64,000 nt of DNA from Bradyrhizobium embrapense (GTDB lineage: Bacteria; Pseudomonadota; Alphaproteobacteria; Rhizobiales; Xanthobacteraceae), in contig NZ_LFIP02000001.1 of the NCBI RefSeq assembly GCF_001189235.2, forward strand, positions 992,001-1,056,000. The letters run 5' to 3'. The notes under the pieces were generated by a model that did no database searches, was not told the origin of the DNA, and saw nothing but the letters and a program-made list of their open reading frames with translations. Each line of letters starts with the position of its first letter. Position 1 is the stretch's first letter. A program made the position numbers and the translations under genes. Positions 45,007-53,229 of the stretch are shown here, in pieces.

Positions 45007-45929
45007 AGCGCCGTCTCCCTTCTGACCATCCAGCGGATCACGAAATGCCCCATCAGGACCGAACACGCCGCATAGGCGAGCAGCACGTTTCCTTCGGGAT
45101 CGAACAACAGCAGATCGATCGACTGCGGATTGATCCAATAGAGCAACCCGCCGACGATCAGCGGCGCGAATGTGAGAGCGCGCGAGGAGAAGATGACCTC
45201 TCCCGCCAACGCTTTCGCGCGAGCCGCCAGTGCAACCCGCTGGCTCACCGTCTCGCCCAGCGTCTGCAGCGTTTCCGCCAGACTGCCGCCGGTCTTCAGC
45301 TGCACCGCAAGCGTTACGGCAAACATCGCATATTCCGGCACTCGCGTTCGCTGATAGATCTCTTCCACGGCCTCCTCAGGCGACCTGCCCATATTCAGTT
45401 CGTTACAGACGATGGCAAATTGGCCGGATGTCGGTTGCGGCATCTCGCGGGCGATGGTGCGGAATGCTTCGTTGACTGGCAGCCCCGACCGCACGGTACT
45501 CGTCACCAGCTGGACCGCGTCGGGAAGTTGCTGGAAGAGTCGGTTTGCGAAGTTACGCTGCTGCCATCCGAACAGGCCGCGCACGACCAGGATGGCGACG
45601 ACCGCCGCCGCAATAGCCGCTCGATAGCCGGGGAATTTCAGCACCTCGTTGAGGTAGAGGACACCGGCCGCTGCCATTCCTCCTGCAAGCAGCACGTAGA
45701 CCGGGCGCACGACGTACACCATCTCGGGGCGATAATTGGTGAGGCGATTGAGCAGATTCCAACGCGAAGCCTTGGCCGCGCGGCGGATCGACACCAGGGC
45801 TGCCGCTTCAGCCGCCGGCAAGGCACTCTCGAGCCGGCGGTCCAAGCGCCGCTGGCGCGCGTCGAGCCACAGCGTATTGACCGTGGCACACAGCAGAAGC
45901 ACCAGAACGATGACCAGGGGCGTCGACAT
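45003..45929 (-). CDS. tadB: Tad pilus inner-membrane platform protein TadB
   Basis: 308 residues from ATG 45929; its ATG shares one base with the cpaF stop. The GspF-type domain (LPDAVQLVTSTVRSGLPVNEAFRTIAREMPQPTSGQFAIVCNELNMGRSPEEAVEEI, followed by LKTGGSLAETLQTLGETVSQR) is typical, with membrane helices at residues about 3-20, 75-115 and two near the C-terminus. It pairs with TadC. Confidence 0.93.
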   Translation of the reverse strand: MSTPLVIVLVLLLCATVNTLWLDARQRRLDRRLESALPAAEAAALVSIRRAAKASRWNLLNRLTNYRPEMVYVVRPVYVLLAGGMAAAGVLYLNEVLKFPGYRAAIAAAVVAILVVRGLFGWQQRNFANRLFQQLPDAVQLVTSTVRSGLPVNEAFRTIAREMPQPTSGQFAIVCNELNMGRSPEEAVEEIYQRTRVPEYAMFAVTLAVQLKTGGSLAETLQTLGETVSQRVALAARAKALAGEVIFSSRALTFAPLIVGGLLYWINPQSIDLLLFDPEGNVLLAYAACSVLMGHFVIRWMVRRETAL

Positions 45930-47374
45930 CAGATCTGCCTCATCGCTTCGGCCCAGGCTCGCTCGAGCCCGTAATAGACGAGCCGGCTCTTGAATTTCGG
46001 AACCGCGTTGGTGGACCTGTAGGTGCCCGATATCCGCCCGTGAACGTCCTCATCCTTGTACTCGAACAGCGCAATGTCATTGGTGGTGATCACTTCGCCC
46101 TCGAGGCCGATCACCTCGCTGACCTGCACGATGCGGCGCTGGCCGTCCCGCATGCGTTCGACCTGAACGATGAGGTCCAGCGCTGCGACGATCTGCGCAC
46201 GGATCGCGCGCGACGGCAGATTGACTTGTCCCATCTGCACCATGTTCTCGATGCGGGTCAGGGCATCGCGCGTGCTGTTCGCATGCACGGTGGAGATCGA
46301 TCCGTCATGACCGGTGTTCATCGCCTGCAGCATGTCGAATGCCTCGGCGCCACGCACCTCGCCCACGACGATGCGGTCCGGCCGCATGCGCAGCGCATTC
46401 CAGAGCAGGTCACGCTGGGTCACCTGCCCCGTACCCTCGAGGCTCGGAGGCCGCGTCTCCAGACTGATCACGTGCGGCTGCTGCAGCTGCAACTCCGCGG
46501 CATCCTCGATCGTGACCACGCGTTCACTGTGATCGATGAACTGGCTCATCGCGTTGAGCAGCGTTGTCTTGCCGGAGCCGGTGCCGCCGGAGACCAGGAC
46601 ATTGAGCCGGCAGCGGGATGCGATCTCCAGAAGCTGCCCGATCGCAGGCGCCATCGAGCCGTTCTCGATCATTCCGGCGATGTTCAGGCGCCTGCTCGGG
46701 AATTTTCGGATCGAGATGCAGGGGCTATGCACCGAGAGGGGCGGCAAGATGATGTTGACGCGACTGCCGTCCGGGAGACGGCAATCGACCATCGGACTGG
46801 ATTCGTCGACGCGCCGGCCGACCTGCGCGGCAATCTTCTGCGCGACCTGGACGATGTGGTCGTTGTCGCGAAACCGGACCGCGACCCGCTCGAGCCTGCC
46901 GCTGCGCTCGACATAGATGTTGCTCGGCCCGTTGATCATGATGTCGTTGATCGTCTCGTCGAGCAGAAGCGGACGAAGCGGCCCGTAGCCGGTCATGTCG
47001 TCCGCGATCTCCTCCGCCAGGAAGAGCTGCTCGCGGCCCGAGAGCTCCAGCCGTTCCTGGTTGGCGATACCGTGAATGATTTCCTCGATCTGCCGGCGAA
47101 GGACGTCGCGGGACACGGTCGCAGCCACCGACGGCTCGATCTGCTCGATCACGCGTTCGCGCAGCGACGACGGCATCGCCGGATGGTGCGTCACAGGCTC
47201 GTCCTGCTTCGGTGCCGATACGAACAGGCTGGACGCCGATGGCGCCACGCCCGGATCCGTCGGCGGCAAGGCCGGCGGTGCTGGCCAAACGTTTGGCGCC
47301 TCTGCCGGCGGGCTTGGCATCGCCCCGAGCATCCGCACCGGCATTTCGTCTGCGCGCCTGCCGAACTTCTTCAT
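45929..47374 (-). CDS. cpaF: Tad pilus assembly ATPase (CpaF/TadA)
   Basis: 481 residues from ATG 47374 (overlapping the cpaE stop as ATGA). A proline-rich N-terminal extension of about 65 residues precedes the conserved region. The Walker A motif is GGTGSGKTT (263-271), and the Asp/His boxes and Walker B follow ([19 protein letters not shown], then [14 protein letters not shown]). This hexameric ATPase powers Flp pilus extension and, in some systems, retraction. It is in the canonical place between cpaE and tadB. Confidence 0.96.
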   Translation of the reverse strand: MKKFGRRADEMPVRMLGAMPSPPAEAPNVWPAPPALPPTDPGVAPSASSLFVSAPKQDEPVTHHPAMPSSLRERVIEQIEPSVAATVSRDVLRRQIEEIIHGIANQERLELSGREQLFLAEEIADDMTGYGPLRPLLLDETINDIMINGPSNIYVERSGRLERVAVRFRDNDHIVQVAQKIAAQVGRRVDESSPMVDCRLPDGSRVNIILPPLSVHSPCISIRKFPSRRLNIAGMIENGSMAPAIGQLLEIASRCRLNVLVSGGTGSGKTTLLNAMSQFIDHSERVVTIEDAAELQLQQPHVISLETRPPSLEGTGQVTQRDLLWNALRMRPDRIVVGEVRGAEAFDMLQAMNTGHDGSISTVHANSTRDALTRIENMVQMGQVNLPSRAIRAQIVAALDLIVQVERMRDGQRRIVQVSEVIGLEGEVITTNDIALFEYKDEDVHGRISGTYRSTNAVPKFKSRLVYYGLERAWAEAMRQI

Positions 47375-48573
47375 AGCCCGAGCCACCTCTTCCACCCCGC
47401 CTTCTTCCTGGAGCCGACACCGGTGATCTCCCGTACGATCGGAGCGAGGTGCCGCCGTAGTGCGGAGACATGCTTGAGCGCGGGAACGCCGAGGTTGACG
47501 GCCTGGGTCATTCCCTTGCCGAGGTCCGGGATGATCATGTCGGGCTCTGCGCCCAACGCCTTGACGATCGTCGCCCTGGGCAGACCGCCAGGACGATCGG
47601 CACGATTGAGCAAGGTAAAGACCCGATCCTTGCCGGCGATGTTGGTGACGGCGTTACGTAGCGCGTGCGCGTTGCGCAAGCCCGTCACTTCGGCCTCCAG
47701 CAGCACCAGCACATGACGGGACATCTGAATGACCGGATAGATCGATGCGGGGAACGGCACCGGCACATCGACAACGACGTAGTTGAACCGCTGGCGAAGC
47801 AAGCCCAGCACGTGCCGCACGCCCGCTTCGGTGATATCGAGCTTGGCATCGAGATCTTCGTCGCCCGAAATCAGGACAACCCGATCGTTCACCTCGATCG
47901 CCGCGCGCTCCAGGAACAGGGTGTCGGCCCGCATCGGATTCTCGAGCGCAATGCGGAGGCCGGGTCCAGGGCGGACACCCAGCATTACCGCGGTCTCGCC
48001 GCCCTGCAGATGCAGATCGAGCAGCGCCACCTTGGCCTTGGTGGTTTCGGCCAGTTGCAGCGCGAGGTTGATGGCGACGCTGGTCGCTCCGGCGCCGCCC
48101 TGCGCGCCACAGATCGACACCACATGCCCGCCACGGTCGTTCTGAGCGGGCGCGACCTCGCCAAGCAGCTTCGGCCGGAGCTGGTCCAGCACCATATCCC
48201 TTGTGATCGGCGTTGGGAGATACTCGGTAAGGCCGATCTCCATCAGCTCGCGATAGAAGGTGATTTCCCTGTTCTCGCCGATCAGGCACACCTTGACGTC
48301 GGGCGGGCAGACGCTGGCCAGACGCTCCAGTTCGGTAAAGGGATCGTCGATCCCGCTGATGTCGGTCACCAACGCCGACAGATCGGTGTCGGTCTCGAGC
48401 ATGCGCGTCGCATGACGGATGGTGCCACGCCGGATGACTAAATTGCTGCCGTCGAGCCCCTTGCGCAGGGCTGCGGCGCTCAGCTCGTCGTTGACGAAGC
48501 AGACGATGCGGTTACGCGTGACAACGGACGTCGTCTCTTCGGGGGATTCCATCACTGCCATGTTCACACTCAT
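47371..48573 (-). CDS. cpaE: Tad pilus localisation ATPase-like protein (CpaE/TadZ)
   Basis: 400 residues from ATG 48573, overlapping the cpaB stop as ATGA. The N-terminal third is a receiver-like domain (IVCFVNDELSAAALRKGL to TEYLPTPI). The C-terminal part is a ParA/MinD-type ATPase fold, but the P-loop reads GAQGGAGATS, so both lysines of the deviant Walker A (KGGxGKT) are absent. That is seen in TadZ proteins and suggests altered or lost hydrolysis. It places the pilus machine at its cell site, often the pole. Confidence 0.93.
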   Translation of the reverse strand: MSVNMAVMESPEETTSVVTRNRIVCFVNDELSAAALRKGLDGSNLVIRRGTIRHATRMLETDTDLSALVTDISGIDDPFTELERLASVCPPDVKVCLIGENREITFYRELMEIGLTEYLPTPITRDMVLDQLRPKLLGEVAPAQNDRGGHVVSICGAQGGAGATSVAINLALQLAETTKAKVALLDLHLQGGETAVMLGVRPGPGLRIALENPMRADTLFLERAAIEVNDRVVLISGDEDLDAKLDITEAGVRHVLGLLRQRFNYVVVDVPVPFPASIYPVIQMSRHVLVLLEAEVTGLRNAHALRNAVTNIAGKDRVFTLLNRADRPGGLPRATIVKALGAEPDMIIPDLGKGMTQAVNLGVPALKHVSALRRHLAPIVREITGVGSRKKAGWKRWLGL

Positions 48574-49538
48574 CGACGTTTCTCCGGCCCCTTGCTCGCG
48601 TCACCCACCACCGCCGTCGCCTGACGGTCGACCTCCGTCACGCCGTCGCAGCCCGCAAGGACGTCGTCGTCGATATCCTGCTTCCGGACCGAGTATTGCT
48701 TGACTTCGCTGCCGGTGTAGATCGCGACCATGGTGCTTTGGCCGGCAAGCGCGCTTTGGCGCGCCAGCTCGGGCGACACATCGCAGCTCGACGTCACACC
48801 GGTATCTGCCTTGTCCCACTGCTCGGCCGCAGCGCGGACGACGAGAGAGAGCGTTCCGAGCTGCTTTGCGACGGAGACCTTCTTGACCTGATCCGGCTTG
48901 AGCTCCAGCGATACGGTCTGCGCCGTCTTGCCCGCGACCGCGTTGGTGATGGGTCGCCCGCCTTGCGCGATCTCCTGATCGATCGCGATCACGCGCACAT
49001 TGGACAGAACGGTTTCGCTCACCGCCCGCCGCGCCAGATTCGCCTTCTCGAACACCTGGGTCAGCACCACATCAACGTTGTCGCCCGGCCTGATCAAACC
49101 CGAGACGCCGGTCTCCTCGTCGACCTTGATGCTGATGGCGCGGCTGTCCGGCGCCAGAACGCTGGCGAGGAAACCGCGATCCTTGGGGCGCAGGATATCC
49201 TGCAAGGTGATGGGACTGCCGGCATCGACGAACTTGCGCACCAGAGAACCGGGAAGTCCGGCCTTGGTATCGGGCGTTTCGAGGATCGCCCCTGCAGGGA
49301 CACGATCCGACGCCGCCTGGCGCACGGCGAAATCCTCATCCCGGGCCAGCGCGCCTTTCGACAGCGGACGTGTCGCGACAAAGTAACCGACCGTCGCAGG
49401 CGCGGCGGGCCGCTTTTCCGCGACCGCCTCGGCAACAACCGTGTCCTTCGACTGGTTCGCACCATAGGCAATCAGCCCGAGCGCCGTAGCCGCAAGCAAC
49501 AGCACCATGATGATCGAGACGCGCAGAGCGGATGACAT
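48570..49538 (-). CDS. cpaB: Tad pilus assembly protein CpaB/RcpC
   Basis: 322 residues from ATG 49538, with an N-terminal membrane anchor (VSIIMVLLLAATALGLIAYGA). A SAF-type domain follows (VATRPLSKGALARDEDFAV to VPAGAI), then the RcpC domain (SRAISIKVDEETGVSGLIRPGDNVDVVLT, NVRVIAIDQEIAQGG). It is thought to stabilise or gate the secretin ring. It sits between the prepilin peptidase (1 base away) and cpaE genes. Confidence 0.93.
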   Translation of the reverse strand: MSSALRVSIIMVLLLAATALGLIAYGANQSKDTVVAEAVAEKRPAAPATVGYFVATRPLSKGALARDEDFAVRQAASDRVPAGAILETPDTKAGLPGSLVRKFVDAGSPITLQDILRPKDRGFLASVLAPDSRAISIKVDEETGVSGLIRPGDNVDVVLTQVFEKANLARRAVSETVLSNVRVIAIDQEIAQGGRPITNAVAGKTAQTVSLELKPDQVKKVSVAKQLGTLSLVVRAAAEQWDKADTGVTSSCDVSPELARQSALAGQSTMVAIYTGSEVKQYSVRKQDIDDDVLAGCDGVTEVDRQATAVVGDASKGPEKRR

Positions 49539-49539
49539 A

Positions 49540-50046
49540 TCAAAATCCTTTGCTCAAAATGGTCCAGATGCCGCCGCATGCGATGGCGACGCCGTAGGGC
49601 AGCGGCGCATGTCGCACGTGACGCCAGCGCTCGACCGCGTAAACCCGGCGCACCAGCGACGATCCGGCGGGTGCCAGCCTCGGATGCGGCAGACGGCGCA
49701 TCAACAGATGCACCGCGGCCAGAACGCCGCCGGCCAATGCGGTTACCGTCAGCAGCTCAATCACACCGGCCAACGGGAGACCGATCGCCAGGGCAACCAG
49801 CAACTTGACGTCGCCGCCGCCGATCATTCTGCGCTGGTAGATCACGAACAGCGCCAGGAACAGGATTGCGGCGACGATCAGCGACTGGCCGAGCTGCATC
49901 GGGCTGGCCAATTGGCCGACGATCCCAAGCAGCGCGAGCGCCAGGCAAATTTCGTTTCGGATCAACCGTGTCGCGATATCGATCGTTGCGACATAGAACA
50001 ACAATGCGATTTCCAGACACGAGGTCGTGGACGCAATCCAACTCAT
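49540..50046 (-). CDS. cpaA: Prepilin peptidase CpaA/TadV
   Basis: 168 residues from ATG 50046. It has about six membrane helices, the first catalytic aspartate in YVATIDIATRLIRNE, and the second in the signature RRMIGGGDVKLL. It cleaves the leader of the Flp pilins and the TadE/TadG-type pseudopilins. Like other CpaA-type enzymes it lacks the N-terminal methylase domain of PilD. A GC-rich stem-loop (50071-50094) lies just upstream, between it and the second pilin gene. Confidence 0.92.
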   Translation of the reverse strand: MSWIASTTSCLEIALLFYVATIDIATRLIRNEICLALALLGIVGQLASPMQLGQSLIVAAILFLALFVIYQRRMIGGGDVKLLVALAIGLPLAGVIELLTVTALAGGVLAAVHLLMRRLPHPRLAPAGSSLVRRVYAVERWRHVRHAPLPYGVAIACGGIWTILSKGF

Positions 50047-50070
50047 GAAAATATGTGCCTCAGAAGTGGT

Positions 50071-50094
50071 GGGGGGCATAAAATGATGCCCCCC
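50071..50094 (-). terminator. 9-bp perfect stem-loop between the second pilin gene and cpaA
   Basis: GGGGGGCAT (50071-50079) pairs fully with ATGCCCCCC (50086-50094) around a 6-base loop. On the minus-strand transcript it lies 22 bases after the pilin stop and 24 bases before the cpaA start. Without a T-run it is more likely a partial terminator or 3' end stabiliser that keeps pilin message more abundant than assembly-gene message. Confidence 0.7.
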
Positions 50095-50116
50095 TCCGAA
50101 GCGCGAACTTGCCGAT

Positions 50117-50332
50117 TTAGGCCGAGACCGCGGTCGTAACTGCGGTTGAGATCGCGGTGATCGCAGTGCTCAACGCTTGCCCGATACCGCTGGCCGTACT
50201 CGTCCCGAATGCGGCGGCGACCGCGGCGACGACACAGGCGGCCACGATCACGTACTCGAACGACACGACGCCGTCCCTGTCCGTGCGCAGACGCAGCAGC
50301 ACGTCTCTTGCCTTGATGCAATGATGCAACAT
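50117..50332 (-). CDS. Flp family type IVb pilin (second copy)
   Basis: 71 residues from ATG 50332 with a GGAGG site nine bases upstream. A 21-residue basic leader ends in RTDRDG, and the cleaved pilin starts VVSFEYVIVAACVVAAVAAAFG, with the glutamate at +5 followed by tyrosine, as in Flp pilins. The mature 50 residues differ from those of the upstream copy at only four positions, while the leaders are quite different. It is the major, or a paired, subunit of the Tad pilus. Confidence 0.93.
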   Translation of the reverse strand: MLHHCIKARDVLLRLRTDRDGVVSFEYVIVAACVVAAVAAAFGTSTASGIGQALSTAITAISTAVTTAVSA

Positions 50333-50380
50333 GGAGCGAGCCTCCTCCTACCTTGCCGACACCTCAATCCTGTTGACGAC

Positions 50381-50406
50381 CGTTGGCAGAGAAAATTCTG
50401 CCAACG
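50381..50406 (-). terminator. 10-bp perfect stem-loop between the two pilin genes
   Basis: CGTTGGCAGA (50381-50390) and TCTGCCAACG (50397-50406) pair without mismatch around a 6-base loop, 16 bases after the first pilin stop on the minus strand. No T-run follows, so read-through to the next pilin gene is likely. It probably protects the first pilin message or acts as a partial terminator. Confidence 0.7.
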
Positions 50407-50422
50407 CCGTCAATGATCGGAT

Positions 50423-50638
50423 TTAGGCCGAGACAGCGGTGGTGAGAGCGGTGCTGATGCTGGTGATTGCGGTGCTCAGCGCCTTGCCGATACCGGACGA
50501 AGTGCTGGTACCGAACGCAGCCGCGACCGCGGCGACGACGCAGGCGGCGACGATCACGTATTCGAACGACACGACGCCGTCCTTGTCCGAGGCAAGACGC
50601 TTGACGGATTCCGAGGTCTGGATGAAGAGCTTCAGCAT
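50423..50638 (-). CDS. Flp family type IVb pilin (first copy)
   Basis: 71 residues from ATG 50638. The leader (MLKLFIQTSESVKRLASDKDG) is cut after the glycine, giving a mature VVSFEYVIVAACVV pilin of 50 residues with a threonine/serine-rich tail (ALSTAITSISTALTTAVSA). It is the first gene of the Tad operon, directly behind the promoter at 50723-50751 and an AT-rich leader. It is nearly identical in its mature part to the next gene, so the pair arose by duplication with diverged leaders. Confidence 0.93.
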   Translation of the reverse strand: MLKLFIQTSESVKRLASDKDGVVSFEYVIVAACVVAAVAAAFGTSTSSGIGKALSTAITSISTALTTAVSA

Positions 50639-50722
50639 AGGAAAAAATCCCTTTTACGATGAATTTTACTTACGATTAATTTACGCAACTGGTTGGGGGC
50701 AAAATCCGCCAACTAAGATTTG

Positions 50723-50751
50723 CTTATAATCAGCCGAAAGAAAGCTGTCAC
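50723..50751 (-). promoter_or_regulatory. Predicted sigma-70-type promoter of the Tad operon
   Basis: On the minus strand GTGACA (50751-50746) and TATAAG (50728-50723) are separated by exactly 17 bases, each matching the consensus at five of six positions. Transcription would begin near 50716, giving an AT-rich leader of about 78 bases before the first pilin ATG. Confidence 0.55.
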
Positions 50752-51816
50752 CCGGTAATCCCTTGTTAACCCTACTGGCCTAGCGGCCAACACCCCTTTC
50801 CGAGCACGCCGCGCCGAAGCGCTGCGCATGAAATCCCTTAAATTATAGGAGATTTGGCATCTCACGACATTTCAATATGGCGCCCCCGTGTGAATACGGT
50901 GGCAGTCTCAGGAGCGCGCCAACGGGCAAGTTGCCGCGAAACCGACGTCCGGAATGACGGCCTCGTGTCAGGAGCAGGTCCGCGGAATCCCGCCGAGCCG
51001 GCCACAGTTCTCCGGGTGGGTTCGACGCAACTGGTCGACCGCCGGCATCGACTTGCCCGCCTCGGCCGGCGCGGCCGATAGCCTGCTGCGCTCGCCATCG
51101 AGGAGCTCTTGCCGCGCTCACGGCAAGCTCCCAACGCGAGCCTACCTGCCTCCTGCCGGTACGGACATCACACCGAGCAGCGGGTCGATCGCGACGGTTC
51201 GTATGAGGACGAGAGCATTGTCGAGGCGGCGCAGCAAACACAGCGCTGCGGATCCGCGCCCATCAGCAATCCACCCGGGGAAGCAAGGCCATCCCTCCGG
51301 CGACACTCGCAACGGCAAATCCGGTATCTGCAAAAAAGTGGTATCTCGAAATATCGCTATCGGCACAAAATGGCGCCGGTGCACCCGATTGATTTTGGAT
51401 GTAGTTATGCTGGTGACGCAGTAGTCGCCTCTGGCGCAGCGGTGCGGCAGTTCGCCGACGCCGCCGCGCGGTGCGGCACTGCGCGGAGCGCCGCTCGCCC
51501 GATGAGTTCGAAACGCAACCGCGAGGGAATCCTCCGTCGCCGAATACACCGATGTGCGGCGCGGACGTAAGCGGCAGCATTCTTCTCGACGGCGACCGTT
51601 TCATCTCTATGCGGCGAGCCGGCGCCATGCTTGGACCTGGCCTTATCAATAGGCGCACGATCACTATGGCACCCGCCGCGATCGAAAATTCCGCTTCATC
51701 CCCGCCGAGTCCTTGCTCTAGGATCAGATATTTCAATCGAGCGCCTGGCATGCGCTCGAAAAGATTTTCAGGACCAATGCGTACTGCGACTGATCCGGGC
51801 CTCATGGGGACTTGAG
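50752..51816. other. About 1.07 kb without a convincing gene
   Basis: Long frames exist on both strands (for example 51263-51805 minus and 51471-51815 plus), but they mirror each other, are arginine/proline-rich and lack ribosome sites or domain motifs. This may be decayed coding sequence or regulatory space between the divergent pilus operon and the NYN gene. Confidence 0.45.
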
Positions 51817-52353
51817 ATGACCGATCGTATTGCCCTTTTCATCGATGGTGCGAATCTGCACACGACGGTCAAGAATCTCGGCTTCGAGGTCGACTTCCGG
51901 CGATTGCTCCTGGAGTTCAGCAAGCATGGGCAAATCGTCCGCGCCTATTTCTACACGGTGGTGAGGGACGACGACGAGTTCAGCAGCCTTCGGCCGCTGG
52001 TGGATTGGCTCGATTACAACGGATATGCGGTGAGGAGAAAGGCTGCCAGGCAGCACGACGACGGCGAGGGCCGGAGGCGAATGAAGCGCAGCATCGGCAT
52101 CGAGCTTGCGGTCGACGCAATGGAGATCGCGCCCCGCATCGATCATGCGTTCGTGTTCTCCGGCGACGGCGACCTGCGAGCCGTTGTTGAGGCCGTCAGG
52201 CGCAAGGGCGTGCGTGTCACCGTCGTTTCCAGCATTCGAACGAAACCTCCGATGATCGCCGATGAGCTTCGCAGACACGCCGATGCCTTCGTCGAACTCG
52301 AGAGCCTCAAGCCATCGATCGAGCGTCCAGCGCATCCGATCGCGCCGGAGTGA
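51817..52353 (+). CDS. NYN domain protein (LabA-like, putative ribonuclease)
   Basis: 178 residues from ATG 51817. The PIN-like NYN fold is recognisable: ALFIDGANLHTTVKNLGF supplies the first acidic motif, VRAYFYTVVRDDDEF the second strand, RSIGIELAVDAMEIA the central helix, and HAFVFSGDGDLRAVVEAVRRKGVRVTVVSS the catalytic SGDGD segment. Proteins of this type are putative metal-dependent RNA nucleases. The gene stands alone and converges on an SDR gene. Confidence 0.88.
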   Translation: MTDRIALFIDGANLHTTVKNLGFEVDFRRLLLEFSKHGQIVRAYFYTVVRDDDEFSSLRPLVDWLDYNGYAVRRKAARQHDDGEGRRRMKRSIGIELAVDAMEIAPRIDHAFVFSGDGDLRAVVEAVRRKGVRVTVVSSIRTKPPMIADELRRHADAFVELESLKPSIERPAHPIAPE

Positions 52354-52405
52354 CGTTGCGGGCGACTTTCGTCGTCGCCGGCCGGGATCGGCTCGAGACG
52401 AGGTC

Positions 52406-53176
52406 CTATACCGCGCGATTCTGCGTCGGCGAGCGGCCGCCGCCATCGGCGACCAGCACCGCACCGGTGACGAAGGACGCCTCGCCGGAGGCCAGGAACA
52501 GGCAGCATGCCGCGATCTCGGCGGGCTCGGCCATCCGGCCCAGCGCGATCCGCCGTTCGACGCTACGAAACTCGGCATCGGCCGTGGTGCCGTTCTGGTC
52601 CGCGAGCAACTGCATTTCATAGGCGCTCATCGGCGTCCGTACCCAGCCGGGCGCCACCGCATTGGCGCGAATGCCGTCGGCGCCGTGGGCGTAGGCCAGC
52701 GAGCGCGTATAGGCGACGACGGCCGCCTTGCTGGCGGCGTAGCTCGCGCTATCCGGGCTGGCGTTGAATGCGGCAACCGAGGCGACGTTGACGATCGCGC
52801 CGCCGCGCTGCCGGAGCAGCGGCAGCGATGCCCGGCAGACCCGCATGGTCCCCGTGAGGTTGACATCGAGCGTCCTGGCCCAGACCTCGTCCGAGACGCT
52901 GGCGGGCTGATCCGGCACGATCAGGCCGGCGGCGTTGACGACGATGTCGAGCCGCGCGCCGCAGGCGGCGACGGCATCGGCGATGTCGTCCGGACGCGTG
53001 ACGTCACCCAAGACGGCCCGCCCTCCGCACTCCGCGGCGGCTGCCTGCAATTCGGCGTCACCGAGCCCGAACAGCACGACGCGCGCGCCGCTCAACGCCA
53101 GCAGCACGGCCGTGGCCCGGCCGATCCCGGTCGCTGCGCCGGTCACCAGCGCGGTTTTTCCGTCCAGCCGCGGCAT
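52406..53176 (-). CDS. Short-chain dehydrogenase/reductase
   Basis: 256 residues from ATG 53176; a GTG-started extension (53242) would translate the intergenic repeat and is rejected. The cofactor motif is TGAATGIGRA, the NAG-type strand is VVNAAGLIV, and the catalytic residues lie in VNVASVAAF and SYAASKAAVVAYTRS. The C-terminus GAVLVADGGG is typical. It is the last gene of the leftward operon aldehyde dehydrogenase / aminotransferase / SDR / SDR. The substrate is unknown, probably an alcohol or keto acid made from an amine. Confidence 0.88.
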   Translation of the reverse strand: MPRLDGKTALVTGAATGIGRATAVLLALSGARVVLFGLGDAELQAAAAECGGRAVLGDVTRPDDIADAVAACGARLDIVVNAAGLIVPDQPASVSDEVWARTLDVNLTGTMRVCRASLPLLRQRGGAIVNVASVAAFNASPDSASYAASKAAVVAYTRSLAYAHGADGIRANAVAPGWVRTPMSAYEMQLLADQNGTTADAEFRSVERRIALGRMAEPAEIAACCLFLASGEASFVTGAVLVADGGGRSPTQNRAV

Positions 53177-53180
53177 CAGG

Positions 53181-53229
53181 GCATTATCCGGAAAAGTGGA
53201 AACCGGTTTTCCGAAGATGTCATGCTCAT
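53181..53229. repeat. Rhizobial-type intergenic palindromic repeat
   Basis: The 49 bases between the two SDR genes read as a conserved-looking element with arms CGGAAAA (53189-53195) and TTTTCCG (53207-53213) around GTGGAAACCGG. I recall this GGAAAAGTGGAAACCGG-type element as widespread between Bradyrhizobium genes; that part is from memory, not from a search. Confidence 0.6.

Noticed and set aside
50690..50720. Possible sigma-54 promoter (TTGGCGGATTTTGC on the minus strand) before the first pilin gene
   Set aside because: The GG-to-GC distance is two bases too short for a functional -24/-12 element; the sigma-70-type pair just upstream is better.
51263..51815. Long frames on both strands upstream of the NYN gene
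   Set aside because: Mutual shadows, rich in arginine and proline, with no ribosome site or domain.
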